A stretch of DNA of 51,988 nucleotides from Oscillospiraceae bacterium. GTDB taxonomy: Bacteria > Bacillota > Clostridia > Oscillospirales > Ruminococcaceae. The position numbers and the translations under genes were made by a program. Shown piece after piece: positions 42,293-51,846 of the stretch. The notes beneath the pieces were generated by a model, which made no database searches, had not been told where the DNA came from, and saw nothing but the letters and a program-made list of their open reading frames with translations. Position 1 is the stretch's first letter. The number at the start of each line of letters is the position of its first letter. The stretch spans positions 1-51,988 of the forward strand of contig JAFQIY010000063.1 of assembly GCA_017415165.1 (NCBI GenBank), read 5' to 3'.

Positions 42293-43012
42293 TCAATAAT
42301 TGATTTCTGTAACCTCAAGGTCTGCAATAAGTGCTTCGCCCATTTCAATCTGCTCGTCCCAGTCATCCTCCATTGTTTCGAAGTAAATAACGTAAGCGTC
42401 CTGTCCCGAATAGAAGAAATAACCTCTGCAATTCATACGGAAAAGCTCTGTTTTCACACCCTCAGCCTCAGGATTGTTTTCATCGTGGATAAAGTCGTAC
42501 TGAATAGTCTGATAATCGTAGCGAATAGCGTCATAACCGCAAATCTCGGTATTTACAGGTGTTTCAAAAACCGTCTCACACGCCTTTGTAAAGTTACTCA
42601 GGGTAATCATTGCGCAGGCATTATCTGCCCACACAGCCATATCCTGCAAATCTTCCTTGTAGTTATAGGCACGGATGATAACTCTCGATTTGCCGTTTGC
42701 ATAAAATTTGCCCTGACTTTCAATGCTTGTTTCACGAAGCTTATAGCCGCCGGGAAGCTCATCTCCCTCAGTCTTGTGGTTGATTTTGTTGATAGCGTAA
42801 TCGTCACCCTCCTCAAGCGGACGGGAGGTCTGTGCCTCTATATTCTGCTGAGGAATTTCAATGTTTTCAATTACAGTCTGCATAGTGCCTGCCGCTGACT
42901 CGGAAACCGATGCTTCCGTTTCCTTTGCACCGTCATTTCCCGAATTACAGCCTGTCATAAGTACAGCAGCCGCAAGCAGCGCAGCGACCGACAAAATAAA
43001 CTTGTTTTTCAT
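42293..43012 (-). CDS. Lipoprotein of unknown function
   Basis: A 239-residue exported protein with a clear lipoprotein signal (MKNKFILSVAALLAAAVLMTGC). After an acidic, Ser/Thr/Glu-rich linker (residues 25-75) there is a compact alpha/beta domain of about 150 residues (LRETSIESQGKFYANGKSRVIIRAYNY, ETPVNTEICGYDAIRYDYQTIQYDF, GYFFYSGQDAYVIYFETMEDDWDE). Its arrangement recalls PsbP-like or LpqN-type lipoproteins that track a conserved Gly-Tyr-Asp-Ala turn, but I cannot name a family. The ATG is preceded by AAAGGAATATTTATA. Its own terminator follows. Confidence 0.75.
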   Translation of the reverse strand: MKNKFILSVAALLAAAVLMTGCNSGNDGAKETEASVSESAAGTMQTVIENIEIPQQNIEAQTSRPLEEGDDYAINKINHKTEGDELPGGYKLRETSIESQGKFYANGKSRVIIRAYNYKEDLQDMAVWADNACAMITLSNFTKACETVFETPVNTEICGYDAIRYDYQTIQYDFIHDENNPEAEGVKTELFRMNCRGYFFYSGQDAYVIYFETMEDDWDEQIEMGEALIADLEVTEINY

Positions 43013-43030
43013 TATAAATATTCCTTTCTT

Positions 43031-44200
43031 TTACACATTTATTTTTATATTTTTGTAACGTTCTCCGCAGTGCTTTTCGGACAACGAAACTGCCATAGGA
43101 GAAAATCGTTCTTCACACTCACGGAATTTCTTACCGCTTTTTACAATGACATTCTGCTTTGAAAGAACATTCAGAAGCATTATGCTCTCAATTCCGTCAG
43201 GATGGATTTTCTTTTCAAAAACAACTCCGTATTTTTCCGCAAGCAGTTTTTTGTAAAGCTTGTCCATAAACGGCTCTGTCTGTCTCAGCAATGCCAGCGG
43301 CGCATTGATATTCTTTTTGCCGTGCAGATTGAGGCACCTTACCGAAACAGAAGCGCGTTCATCGTCAATTCTCTGAACATTATATTCCAGCCTGTCAGGG
43401 AAAAGCTCTCCGCAGCAGCTTTCCGCAGTCATATACGCAAGCATAGTTTCCAGCACACTGCGGTTTATGTTCACAGCAATGTTGTTTTCCGCATTCTGCC
43501 ACACCTCCGTAGCTCTGCCCAGTGTATTTTCAGCGTCAAGAGCCGAAAGCGCAACCTCATCCTCTAAACGTACAATCTCGTTCTTGCAATACGGGTCAAT
43601 AGCATAATAAACCTGCTCGGGAATAACCGCTTCCCTGAGAAGAAGCATAATATTGCGGTCAATTCTGTTCAGGTCAGACGCAACCTCCGTACTGCCCTTT
43701 TTTACTGCAAGATTTATGCCGTCAGCTGACATTGCAATCTGCCCCGCAGACTCACGCAGACGTGCACAAAGATGGACAAAGTAACTTTTCATCTGAGAAA
43801 TATCATACGAAAAGTCCTTGCCTGTATATTCGATAATGTAATATGTTTTTTCAGACATATACCGTATGACATTGAACAGCTGAAAAGCGCCGTCCACACA
43901 AACGGACACAATTCCGTCAACGTATATATTATTTGGAAAAAGAAACTGTGCAGACCCGTCCTTAAAAAATTCCGAAGCCTCCGCAGCAGGATTTTTCCAC
44001 AGAACATCAAGCTTCTCATCTGCAATTGCAACAGGAATGCTTGCTGCACCATAAATCTGCTTCAGCAGGCTGATTACTTCACATCCCATATCAAGACTGT
44101 CCTTTCTGCATAAAAATTTAGCTGCAGGTACTATTATATCACAAAAAAAACTCAAAGGCGATAGTTTTTTCAAAATATTATTATTTTTTTCTTTTTTCAT
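43031..44200 (-). CDS. PAS-containing sensor protein, degenerate kinase-like
   Basis: A 389-residue protein. After a 55-residue N-terminal region, residues of about 60-150 look like a PAS domain (SIPVAIADEKLDVLWKNPAAEASEF). Residues 165-235 are helical with IDRNIMLLLREAV, in the position of a dimerisation segment but without a clear phospho-accepting His. Residues 240-370 resemble a GHKL ATPase (NINRSVLETMLAYMTAESC as an N-box-like helix) lacking recognisable G boxes. A strong membrane helix is absent. It could be a pseudo-kinase sensor. The start is the ATG at 44200, 7 bases after GGTGG; earlier codons lack a ribosome site. It is divergent from a small HTH gene. Confidence 0.6.
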   Translation of the reverse strand: MKKEKNNNILKKLSPLSFFCDIIVPAAKFLCRKDSLDMGCEVISLLKQIYGAASIPVAIADEKLDVLWKNPAAEASEFFKDGSAQFLFPNNIYVDGIVSVCVDGAFQLFNVIRYMSEKTYYIIEYTGKDFSYDISQMKSYFVHLCARLRESAGQIAMSADGINLAVKKGSTEVASDLNRIDRNIMLLLREAVIPEQVYYAIDPYCKNEIVRLEDEVALSALDAENTLGRATEVWQNAENNIAVNINRSVLETMLAYMTAESCCGELFPDRLEYNVQRIDDERASVSVRCLNLHGKKNINAPLALLRQTEPFMDKLYKKLLAEKYGVVFEKKIHPDGIESIMLLNVLSKQNVIVKSGKKFRECEERFSPMAVSLSEKHCGERYKNIKINV

Positions 44201-44355
44201 CACAAAACCACCAAAATTCCCATTATTCTTCATTTCGGCATAAAACTGTATCAACCAAAATATTTATTGTATTTCAGTTAATAATTATTGTATAACAACA
44301 AATACAAAATTGCAAGCTGTTCTGATAAAATTAATTCTTGAAGGAAGGTGGTTCG

Positions 44356-44586
44356 ATGAAACAGCAGCATACCGAGAAGCATCGTATGCTCGGACTGAAA
44401 ATAGCTTATTACCGCAAACTTAAAGGGTACACCCAAGAACAGCTTGCAGAAAAAATCAACAAAAGTCTTGCATTCGTCGGTGCTGTTGAAGCTCCGAATG
44501 TGTACAGGACTGTTTCACTGGATACCCTTTTTGATATTGCAGAGGCTCTGGAAATTCCTGCATACAAATTGATGAAAAATGATTGA
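44356..44586 (+). CDS. Small Cro/C1-type HTH regulator
   Basis: A 76-residue protein that is essentially one helix-turn-helix domain: MLGLKIAYYRKLKGYTQEQLAEKINKSLAFVGAVEAPNVYRTVSLDTLFDIAEALEIPAYKLM. The recognition helix region SLAFVGAVEAP departs from the usual SRIERG pattern. No sensor domain follows, so it may act with a partner, for instance the PAS-type sensor encoded divergently 155 bases away. The ATG at 44356 follows AAGGTGG; a TTG upstream at 44338 is before that site. Confidence 0.85.
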   Translation: MKQQHTEKHRMLGLKIAYYRKLKGYTQEQLAEKINKSLAFVGAVEAPNVYRTVSLDTLFDIAEALEIPAYKLMKND

Positions 44587-44656
44587 TACTTTTTATCAAT
44601 TTATGAATTGTTCATAATTTGTAAATAACATATAGTATTAATGTGCATAAAATATA

Positions 44657-44665
44657 TGATATAAT
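44657..44665 (+). promoter_or_regulatory. Extended -10 promoter for the LacI-like/GGDEF gene
   Basis: TGA-TATAAT (44657-44665), about 44 bases before the ATG. The -35 region (ATTAAT) is weak. Confidence 0.55.
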
Positions 44666-44708
44666 AATTGTGAATATGTGCGATTTGTATGAAAGGAGCT
44701 GCAATAAA

Positions 44709-47048
44709 ATGGAAAGACGTATGAATATAGGTCTTATGATAAGCCATCTCGAAGATGACTTTGCCAGTGCAGTATGCCGCGGCGCTATTAATGGTGCAAA
44801 AGAAATTGACGCTAACCTGTTCATAATCCCCGGAAGATACATAGACGGTGTTTACGCTGATAAAAAACGTACCGAGTACGAATATCAGTACAATACTCTT
44901 TTTTCCTATGCCTTCCCCGAAGATATCGATGTGCTGCTTGTTCTGGTGGGAACAATCGGCAATTCCCTTTCTTCCGAGCGCAAAAAAGACTTTCTCGCAC
45001 AGTTCAACGGTATTCCTGTTATCACTATCGCTTCCGAAGTCGACGGATATGCTTCCGTATGCTTTGACAACAAAAGCGGTATAAAAGAATGTATAGAACA
45101 CCTTATAAATGACCACAACTGCCGCAAAATCGGCTTTGTAAGCGGTCCGAAAACCAATGAGGACGCCGCCGAAAGACTTGGCGTTTACATTGATGTGCTG
45201 AGGGACTCAGGTATTCAGTACAGCGAGGACCGTGTTGCTTACGGACGTTTTTCACCGTACTCCTACAGCGTGGTAAGCGAGCTTCTCGACAGATGTCCTG
45301 ACCTTGAAGCAATTGCTTTCGCAAATGATGCTATGGCAAGCGGTGCATACGAAGTTTTCGAGGAAAGAGGCATTGAAGTCGGCAAGGATATTTTTATCAC
45401 GGGCTTTGATGACGCCCCTGTTGCGGCAACTCTCATTCCGCCGCTTACTACTGTAAAGGCTGACGCTTCCGAGCTTGGCTATGATGCGGTTATGGAATGT
45501 CTGGAATATTCAAAGACAGGAAAGCTTAACAGCAAAAAAGTACGCTCAACTATGGTAAAGCGCAAATCCTGCGGCTGCAAATCCGATGCTTCCGCTGATT
45601 TCTCATACAAGGACGTTTTCGTGTTCAACTATTGCTGGTGCCGCTCCGATATGCAGACGGTTACCGCTGTAAGCAAATACCTTTTCGATACTTACAGCAG
45701 CGCAAGCCAGATTACCGAAGCACGTCCTATGTTTGAGAATTTTCTGAAAAAAGTTTTCGAGGTTCTCCAATCTGACAATCACGGCGGAATTATTCTTACG
45801 CAGAACGCTATCGATACAATTCCGGAAATGTTTGAAAGCCTGCTTACTCCTGAAATGATGACTTGTGCATCACACGATAAGCTGTGCAGCGTTATCGACT
45901 ATCTGAACCAGCGTTTTGCTGCAGGTCTGAATGACCCCGATGACAAAAAACGCCTTGCTTCGGTATTTATCAGCCTGTATCAGATTATGATGAGGGCAGT
46001 TGTAAATTACAACAACAAGCGTGTTGATGAAGTTGAATTCCTTACGTGGCAGTCAAACTCCATTACCAAGGATATGCTTCTTTTCGACAGCTATGATGAC
46101 AAGGGGTACGGCTCTGTTACCGACAAGCTTATGCGTCTTAATATGGCAAGCAGCTATATTTATATCTTCCCTGAAACCCTGACCAACAGAAAAGAGGAAA
46201 AATGGCTGCCGCCGTCAAAGGTGCTGCTGAAATCCTACCACAATAAGGATATTGCGGAAACCGTGCCTGTTGAGGAACAGGAAATTTCCATAAGACATCT
46301 GTTTGATAACAGATACATTCCTAAGGACAGGCGTGTCACAATGATTTTGTCGGCAATCTTCCTTAATTTTGACCACTACGGTCTGTTCCTGTGTGAGCTG
46401 GAGTACGAATATTTCTACTACATAAGCTCCCTTTCGGCACAGCTGTGTGCGGCAATGAAAATTCTCCGTCTTATTCAGGATAAGGAAAATATCCGTCAGG
46501 AGCTTGAACAGACTCTGCTCCAGATTAAGGAAAGAAACCTTATGCTTGACACGATTTCCAAGATTGACGAGCTTACCAGCGTTTACAACAGACGAGGCTT
46601 CTTTACTCAGGCAAGCAGCGTAATCTGCTCACCTATCAATGAGGGCAGAGATGCACTCGTTGTGTTTGCTGACCTTGACAGCCTCAAAATCATCAATGAC
46701 CAGTTCAGCCACGAGGATGGCGACTTTGCTATCAGAAATGCAGCAAAAATTCTCCGCGACTCCTTCCGAAGCTCCGACATTATCGGACGTATCGGCGGTG
46801 ACGAATTCTCCGTTCTTGCTATGGTTGAAAACGCAACCAGCGAGGAAGTCATTGAAATTGTAAAGGCAAGAGTTGCAGCGGCAACTGATGCATTCAATGC
46901 AACACACAGTAAGCCGTATGTCGTTCATATGAGTGTTGGTATGTACGCGTTCAAGTGCGGTCCTGACGTTGAGCTGTCGAAAATCCTTGCTCAGGCGGAT
47001 AACGTGCTTTACGACCAGAAAAAGAACAAGAAATCCATTCTCAGATAA
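44709..47048 (+). CDS. LacI-type ligand-binding domain fused to a diguanylate cyclase
   Basis: A 779-residue protein that probably makes c-di-GMP in response to a small molecule. The first 290 residues have the periplasmic-binding-protein-like fold of LacI/GalR regulators without their DNA-binding headpiece (MNIGLMISHLEDDFASAVCRGAINGAKE, CRKIGFVSGPKTNEDAAERLGVYIDVLRD, DIFITGFDDAPVAATLIPPLTTVKAD). No signal peptide or membrane helix is seen, so sensing is cytosolic. A long helical middle region leads to a GGDEF domain (about 620-779) with DELTSVYNRRGFF and the intact motif RIGGDEF (near 694-700). An RSSD lies 5 residues before GGDEF and matches the product-inhibition I-site. The ATG follows AGGAG with a 10-base gap. 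Confidence 0.9.
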   Translation: MERRMNIGLMISHLEDDFASAVCRGAINGAKEIDANLFIIPGRYIDGVYADKKRTEYEYQYNTLFSYAFPEDIDVLLVLVGTIGNSLSSERKKDFLAQFNGIPVITIASEVDGYASVCFDNKSGIKECIEHLINDHNCRKIGFVSGPKTNEDAAERLGVYIDVLRDSGIQYSEDRVAYGRFSPYSYSVVSELLDRCPDLEAIAFANDAMASGAYEVFEERGIEVGKDIFITGFDDAPVAATLIPPLTTVKADASELGYDAVMECLEYSKTGKLNSKKVRSTMVKRKSCGCKSDASADFSYKDVFVFNYCWCRSDMQTVTAVSKYLFDTYSSASQITEARPMFENFLKKVFEVLQSDNHGGIILTQNAIDTIPEMFESLLTPEMMTCASHDKLCSVIDYLNQRFAAGLNDPDDKKRLASVFISLYQIMMRAVVNYNNKRVDEVEFLTWQSNSITKDMLLFDSYDDKGYGSVTDKLMRLNMASSYIYIFPETLTNRKEEKWLPPSKVLLKSYHNKDIAETVPVEEQEISIRHLFDNRYIPKDRRVTMILSAIFLNFDHYGLFLCELEYEYFYYISSLSAQLCAAMKILRLIQDKENIRQELEQTLLQIKERNLMLDTISKIDELTSVYNRRGFFTQASSVICSPINEGRDALVVFADLDSLKIINDQFSHEDGDFAIRNAAKILRDSFRSSDIIGRIGGDEFSVLAMVENATSEEVIEIVKARVAAATDAFNATHSKPYVVHMSVGMYAFKCGPDVELSKILAQADNVLYDQKKNKKSILR

Positions 47049-47055
47049 TATCGTA

Positions 47056-47087
47056 CAGCCCGAAATTTTCTTCGGGCTGTTTTTTTG
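47056..47087 (+). terminator. Terminator of the GGDEF gene
   Basis: CAGCCCGAA (47056-47064) pairs with TTCGGGCTG (47071-47079), followed by eight T. Confidence 0.93.
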
Positions 47088-47095
47088 CGGTGTGG

Positions 47096-47220
47096 TAAAT
47101 TATAATTTATCTGTGAGTGTGGAGTTTGGAGAGTGGAGTGAGGAGTTAAAGAGAACCATAGTTTACACAACAACTCCACACTCCACTCTCAACACTCCTA
47201 ACTCTATAAATCATAATTTA
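47096..47220. repeat. Heptamer-repeat inverted element, family C (two-armed copy)
   Basis: The left arm (47115-47149) reads GAGTGTG, GAGTTTG, GAGAGTG, GAGTGAG, GAGTTAA. The right arm (47170-47204) is the inverted series GAGTTAG, GAGTGTT, GAGAGTG, GAGTGTG, GAGTTGT. The core contains AACCATAGTTT. Outer 15-base inverted flanks (47096-47110 and 47206-47220) differ at one position. It lies between the GGDEF gene's terminator and the groESL promoter. Confidence 0.82.
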
Positions 47221-47252
47221 TGTGAAAATTAGGAGAAAATTTCTCAAAGGTA

Positions 47253-47280
47253 TTGACAAAAAACAAAAGCGGTGTATAAT
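47253..47280 (+). promoter_or_regulatory. groESL promoter
   Basis: TTGACA (47253-47258), 16-base spacer, TATAAT (47275-47280). The CIRCE operator begins 6 bases downstream and would cover the transcription start. Confidence 0.9.
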
Positions 47281-47285
47281 ATTAA

Positions 47286-47312
47286 TTAGCACTCCAAAAG
47301 AAAGAGTGCTAA
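47286..47312. promoter_or_regulatory. CIRCE operator (HrcA-binding site)
   Basis: Perfect consensus: TTAGCACTC, nine bases, GAGTGCTAA. HrcA should repress groESL here and release it on heat or unfolded-protein stress. hrcA itself is not in the window. Confidence 0.97.
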
Positions 47313-47374
47313 CACATTCGGACATAAAGTGCTAAAATCTGCTGAAAAGTCCGAATTTACTTATGTTAATATAG

Positions 47375-47686
<312 letters not shown>

Positions 47687-47699
47687 GTTTACTATATAA

Positions 47700-49337
<1,638 letters not shown>

Positions 49338-49343
49338 TAATGC

Positions 49344-49400
49344 GTAATGCGCAATGCGCAATTCGTAATTAAAACGAACGCAAGCGCTCGTTTCCGAATT
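49344..49400. repeat. Heptamer-repeat element, family B (one-armed copy)
   Basis: GTAATGC, GCAATGC, GCAATTC and GTAATTA (49344-49371) lead to a core AAACGAACGC-aa-GCGCTCGTTT that matches the core of the copy at 38604. The expected right arm is missing; instead a TTTTGC/GCAAAA hairpin and a G-rich stretch follow to about 49436. It starts 7 bases after the groEL stop. Confidence 0.72.
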
Positions 49401-49444
49401 TTGCTTCGCAAAACATCGGGGGTTGCGTGTAAAATAAACAAATT

Positions 49445-49469
49445 AAGGCACCGAAATTTTCGGTGCCTT
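49445..49469. terminator. Bidirectional terminator after groEL
   Basis: AAGGCACCGAAA (49445-49456) pairs with TTTCGGTGCCTT (49458-49469), followed by TTTGTATTT. It serves groEL and the convergent lipoprotein gene. Confidence 0.9.
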
Positions 49470-49476
49470 TTTGTAT

Positions 49477-50850
49477 TTATTCGGTTTTGAATTCTACTTC
49501 GAGTTTGTTGCCGTTGATGTCGATGTAGCTGTTTTCATTCATACAGCAGTAGCCGTCTATGAATTGACCGTAGGTTTCACCTTCATAGATTATCGTGCCG
49601 TCAGCTTTGCACATTTTTTTGTAATTTGTTGTATATACGCCGTCATTATATGTAAGTATCCTATCTGATGAACCTTGAAGCAGTGTTGGCTCAACTAAAT
49701 AATTACCGTTTTCATCAGCAATTGCATGAAATATGCTCCCTTCTTTATTTGTCAATTCTAAATTATAATATTGTTCATCCTGACCACATCTTTCCATATC
49801 AACATCGCTGATATATTCCATATCGAATGGCAACGTTACAACTTTTTTAAGACGTAAATCATAAAAAGAATTAGAATATCCAGAAAGATATGAGGCCCAA
49901 ACTATATCACCATCATAAAAGGCGTCTCCTGCTAAATATCTCATACCAGTGGATATTCCTGTATACTTGTCCAACAACTTACCATTAAAATCATATATGG
50001 ACGCATTAATATCTGTATGGTCATACTGCCCTTCTCTTTTTATAATTACATAACCATAATCAAAATATTCAATATTTTCGGCATCTGTATCATACTTTGC
50101 CATTTCACTTTTTAATACCCATTTCTTTTCTTTCTCATTCCATTCATGAGTATAGTGATATTCGCCTGTTTCAAGATTGTAGATACCCTTACAATAACCA
50201 CGAGTATAATTAATCTTAATACAGTTGTTTGTTTTTGGGGTAATATAGAGAAATGTTTCGCCTTCGTTTTCCTGTGGTGTCCAATCAAGTTTTACAGTTC
50301 CATCGTTGTTTAATATGCATACTTCCATACAAGTTTTTTCAAGCGTTGCAGCTGTTCTTGTAAGTACAATATAACCATGCCATGTGCCTAACAAAGTATC
50401 ATAATTATGCGTTTCTTTTGATGCAAGTATTTCTCCTTGCAGATTTATAACACTTTCATCATCTAAAATTATAAGCCCGCCGTCATAAATTTTATGTGTC
50501 GCTGGTTTTTCAGTAAATTCAGAAACTATATTTCCAGCCGTGTCAATAACATAATAAGCATCATTATACCAAATAAGAGCATAGCCCTCATTGAAATCGC
50601 TTGCTTTAGTAAATTTGCTCACCATAACCGTTTCAGCAACCGCTTCCGTCACCGCCTGCTGTTCCTCATTCTGAGGATAATCGTCCATTGAGTCATAAAT
50701 GGAGTCGTATTTTGTAGTTTGTTCCTGCTGCTTACCTTCTGTGTACTGTACGATAGCCATATCGTCATCTGCTGTATTTCCGCAGGCTGTCAAGCTCGCA
50801 CACACCGCCATTACCAATGCAATAAAGCGGATTTTGCTTTGATTTTTCAT
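49477..50850 (-). CDS. WG-repeat-like lipoprotein
   Basis: A 457-residue exported lipoprotein (signal ending CASLTACG). The mature part is a series of beta-strand units of about 40-55 residues (FNEGYALIWYNDAYYVIDTAGNIVSEF, YDGGLIILDDESVINLQGEIL, IYDFNGKLLDKYTG, DGVYTTNYKKMCKADGTIIYEG, DGYCCMNENSYIDINGNKL), which resemble WG repeats of surface proteins. No catalytic site is seen. The middle (about 49700-50600) is markedly more AT-rich than its neighbours, suggesting acquisition or faster evolution. The start is the ATG at 50850; one at 50859 is too close to the GGGG ribosome site. Confidence 0.75.
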   Translation of the reverse strand: MKNQSKIRFIALVMAVCASLTACGNTADDDMAIVQYTEGKQQEQTTKYDSIYDSMDDYPQNEEQQAVTEAVAETVMVSKFTKASDFNEGYALIWYNDAYYVIDTAGNIVSEFTEKPATHKIYDGGLIILDDESVINLQGEILASKETHNYDTLLGTWHGYIVLTRTAATLEKTCMEVCILNNDGTVKLDWTPQENEGETFLYITPKTNNCIKINYTRGYCKGIYNLETGEYHYTHEWNEKEKKWVLKSEMAKYDTDAENIEYFDYGYVIIKREGQYDHTDINASIYDFNGKLLDKYTGISTGMRYLAGDAFYDGDIVWASYLSGYSNSFYDLRLKKVVTLPFDMEYISDVDMERCGQDEQYYNLELTNKEGSIFHAIADENGNYLVEPTLLQGSSDRILTYNDGVYTTNYKKMCKADGTIIYEGETYGQFIDGYCCMNENSYIDINGNKLEVEFKTE

Positions 50851-50890
50851 AGAAACCATTGCCCCTTTGCGTTATATTTATTATAATAAC

Positions 50891-50919
50891 ATTTTATCAC
50901 TATAAATATAACTTGTCAA
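50891..50919 (-). promoter_or_regulatory. Promoter for the WG-like lipoprotein gene
   Basis: Minus-strand TTGACA (50914-50919), 17-base spacer, TGA-TAAAAT extended -10 (50891-50896). It shares a 130-base divergent region with the XRE gene, so one regulator could act on both. Confidence 0.75.
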
Positions 50920-50984
50920 GCGTATTAGTGTAATAGATTATATGTATAGAGGTTATAATTGTAACAAAACAGGGAGGCGATTTG

Positions 50985-51278
50985 ATGTTCAATGTTGGTG
51001 CAAGACTTATTTATTTTCGTGAATTAAAGGGCATAACCACAAACAAGCTTGCTAATCTTGCAGGTGTTTCACAAAGCCACTTGCAAAAAATTGAACTGGG
51101 TGAACGTAACCCTACCGTCGAAACCCTCTCCTACTTTTGCGATGCTCTCGGAATTACCCTTGCTGACTTTTTCAGCGAAACCGACAGCGGCGTAAATCCC
51201 ATTCTTGCTTCTGCGGCAAAAAAGCTTACCAATGAACAGCAGATTAAGCTTGCTGAATTTATCAATGATATAAAGTAA
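50985..51278 (+). CDS. XRE-family HTH regulator
   Basis: A 97-residue DNA-binding protein with one Cro/C1-type domain (residues 5-62: GARLIYFRELKGITTNKLANLAGVSQSHLQKIELGERNPTVETLSYFCDALGITLADFF) and a short helical tail (LTNEQQIKLAEFINDI). The start is the ATG at 50985, 7 bases after GGAGG; a TTG directly before it is too close. It is divergent from the WG-like lipoprotein gene, the usual arrangement for a local regulator, and a terminator follows. Confidence 0.9.
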   Translation: MFNVGARLIYFRELKGITTNKLANLAGVSQSHLQKIELGERNPTVETLSYFCDALGITLADFFSETDSGVNPILASAAKKLTNEQQIKLAEFINDIK

Positions 51279-51280
51279 CG

Positions 51281-51307
51281 GCACTCTCAATGAGGGTGCT
51301 TTATTTT
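51281..51307 (+). terminator. Terminator of the XRE regulator gene
   Basis: GCACTCTC (51281-51288) pairs with GAGGGTGC (51292-51299) with one G-T pair, followed by TTTATTTTG. Confidence 0.85.
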
Positions 51308-51359
51308 GTTACACCATTGTAAATATTATACATAATTATATTAAATTTGTTGAGAATTG

Positions 51360-51388
51360 TTGACTTTTGCTACAAAAAGTGCTATAAT
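51360..51388 (+). promoter_or_regulatory. Promoter for the SpoIIAA-like gene
   Basis: TTGACT (51360-51365), 17-base spacer, TGC-TATAAT extended -10 (51383-51388), close to consensus. Confidence 0.85.
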
Positions 51389-51423
51389 TCAACCATACAA
51401 TAATTTCGATGGGAGATGTTTTT

Positions 51424-51819
51424 ATGACCTTTAATCACGGCGCTCAGACTATCACCACATACACAGGCAAGAAAATTATCAAATCTGCTGCTGTTGGTGC
51501 AACAACCGTTGAGGAAGTAAACTGGCTCATTGACAAGCTTATTTCCCTTTCTGCTCCCTGGAAGAATTCGGGCTGGGCTTACATTGTTGAAATCAGCAAG
51601 ATGTCCCCTGCTTCTCCTGAGGTAAGCGATGTTCTTGTTACACTTCACAAGCGTCTTTCCGAGGCTGGCTGCAAGGTTATGGCTTTCGTAAACTTTGCGT
51701 CCTTCATTACAGGCGCTCAGGCTAAGGAGCATCAGAAAAAATCTCACACAGGTATTATTGAAAACACCTTCCGCACTGAGGAAGAAGCAATGACCTGGAT
51801 TGAAACTGTACTTAAATAA
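51424..51819 (+). CDS. SpoIIAA/STAS-like small protein
   Basis: A 131-residue cytosolic protein. The order of strands and helices and the end FRTEEEAMTWIETVLK recall the SpoIIAA-like (STAS/SEC14-type) family, whose members end in a similar F-x-D-E-E-E-A-x-x-W pattern. A central ASPEVSDVLVTLHKRLSEAGCKVMAFVNFASFITG fits the fold's helix-strand core. The role of this family is poorly known. The ATG at 51424 follows GGGAGATG. It is monocistronic between a strong promoter and a terminator, and codon use indicates fair expression. Confidence 0.6.
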   Translation: MTFNHGAQTITTYTGKKIIKSAAVGATTVEEVNWLIDKLISLSAPWKNSGWAYIVEISKMSPASPEVSDVLVTLHKRLSEAGCKVMAFVNFASFITGAQAKEHQKKSHTGIIENTFRTEEEAMTWIETVLK

Positions 51820-51824
51820 ATTTC

Positions 51825-51846
51825 AGGGGCACTGAGAGGTGTCCCT
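51825..51846 (+). terminator. Terminator stem followed directly by a repeat element
   Basis: AGGGGCAC (51825-51832) pairs with GTGTCCCT (51839-51846) with one G-T pair. The expected T-run is absent because the family A element begins at the next base, as at 16012/16013. Confidence 0.75.
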
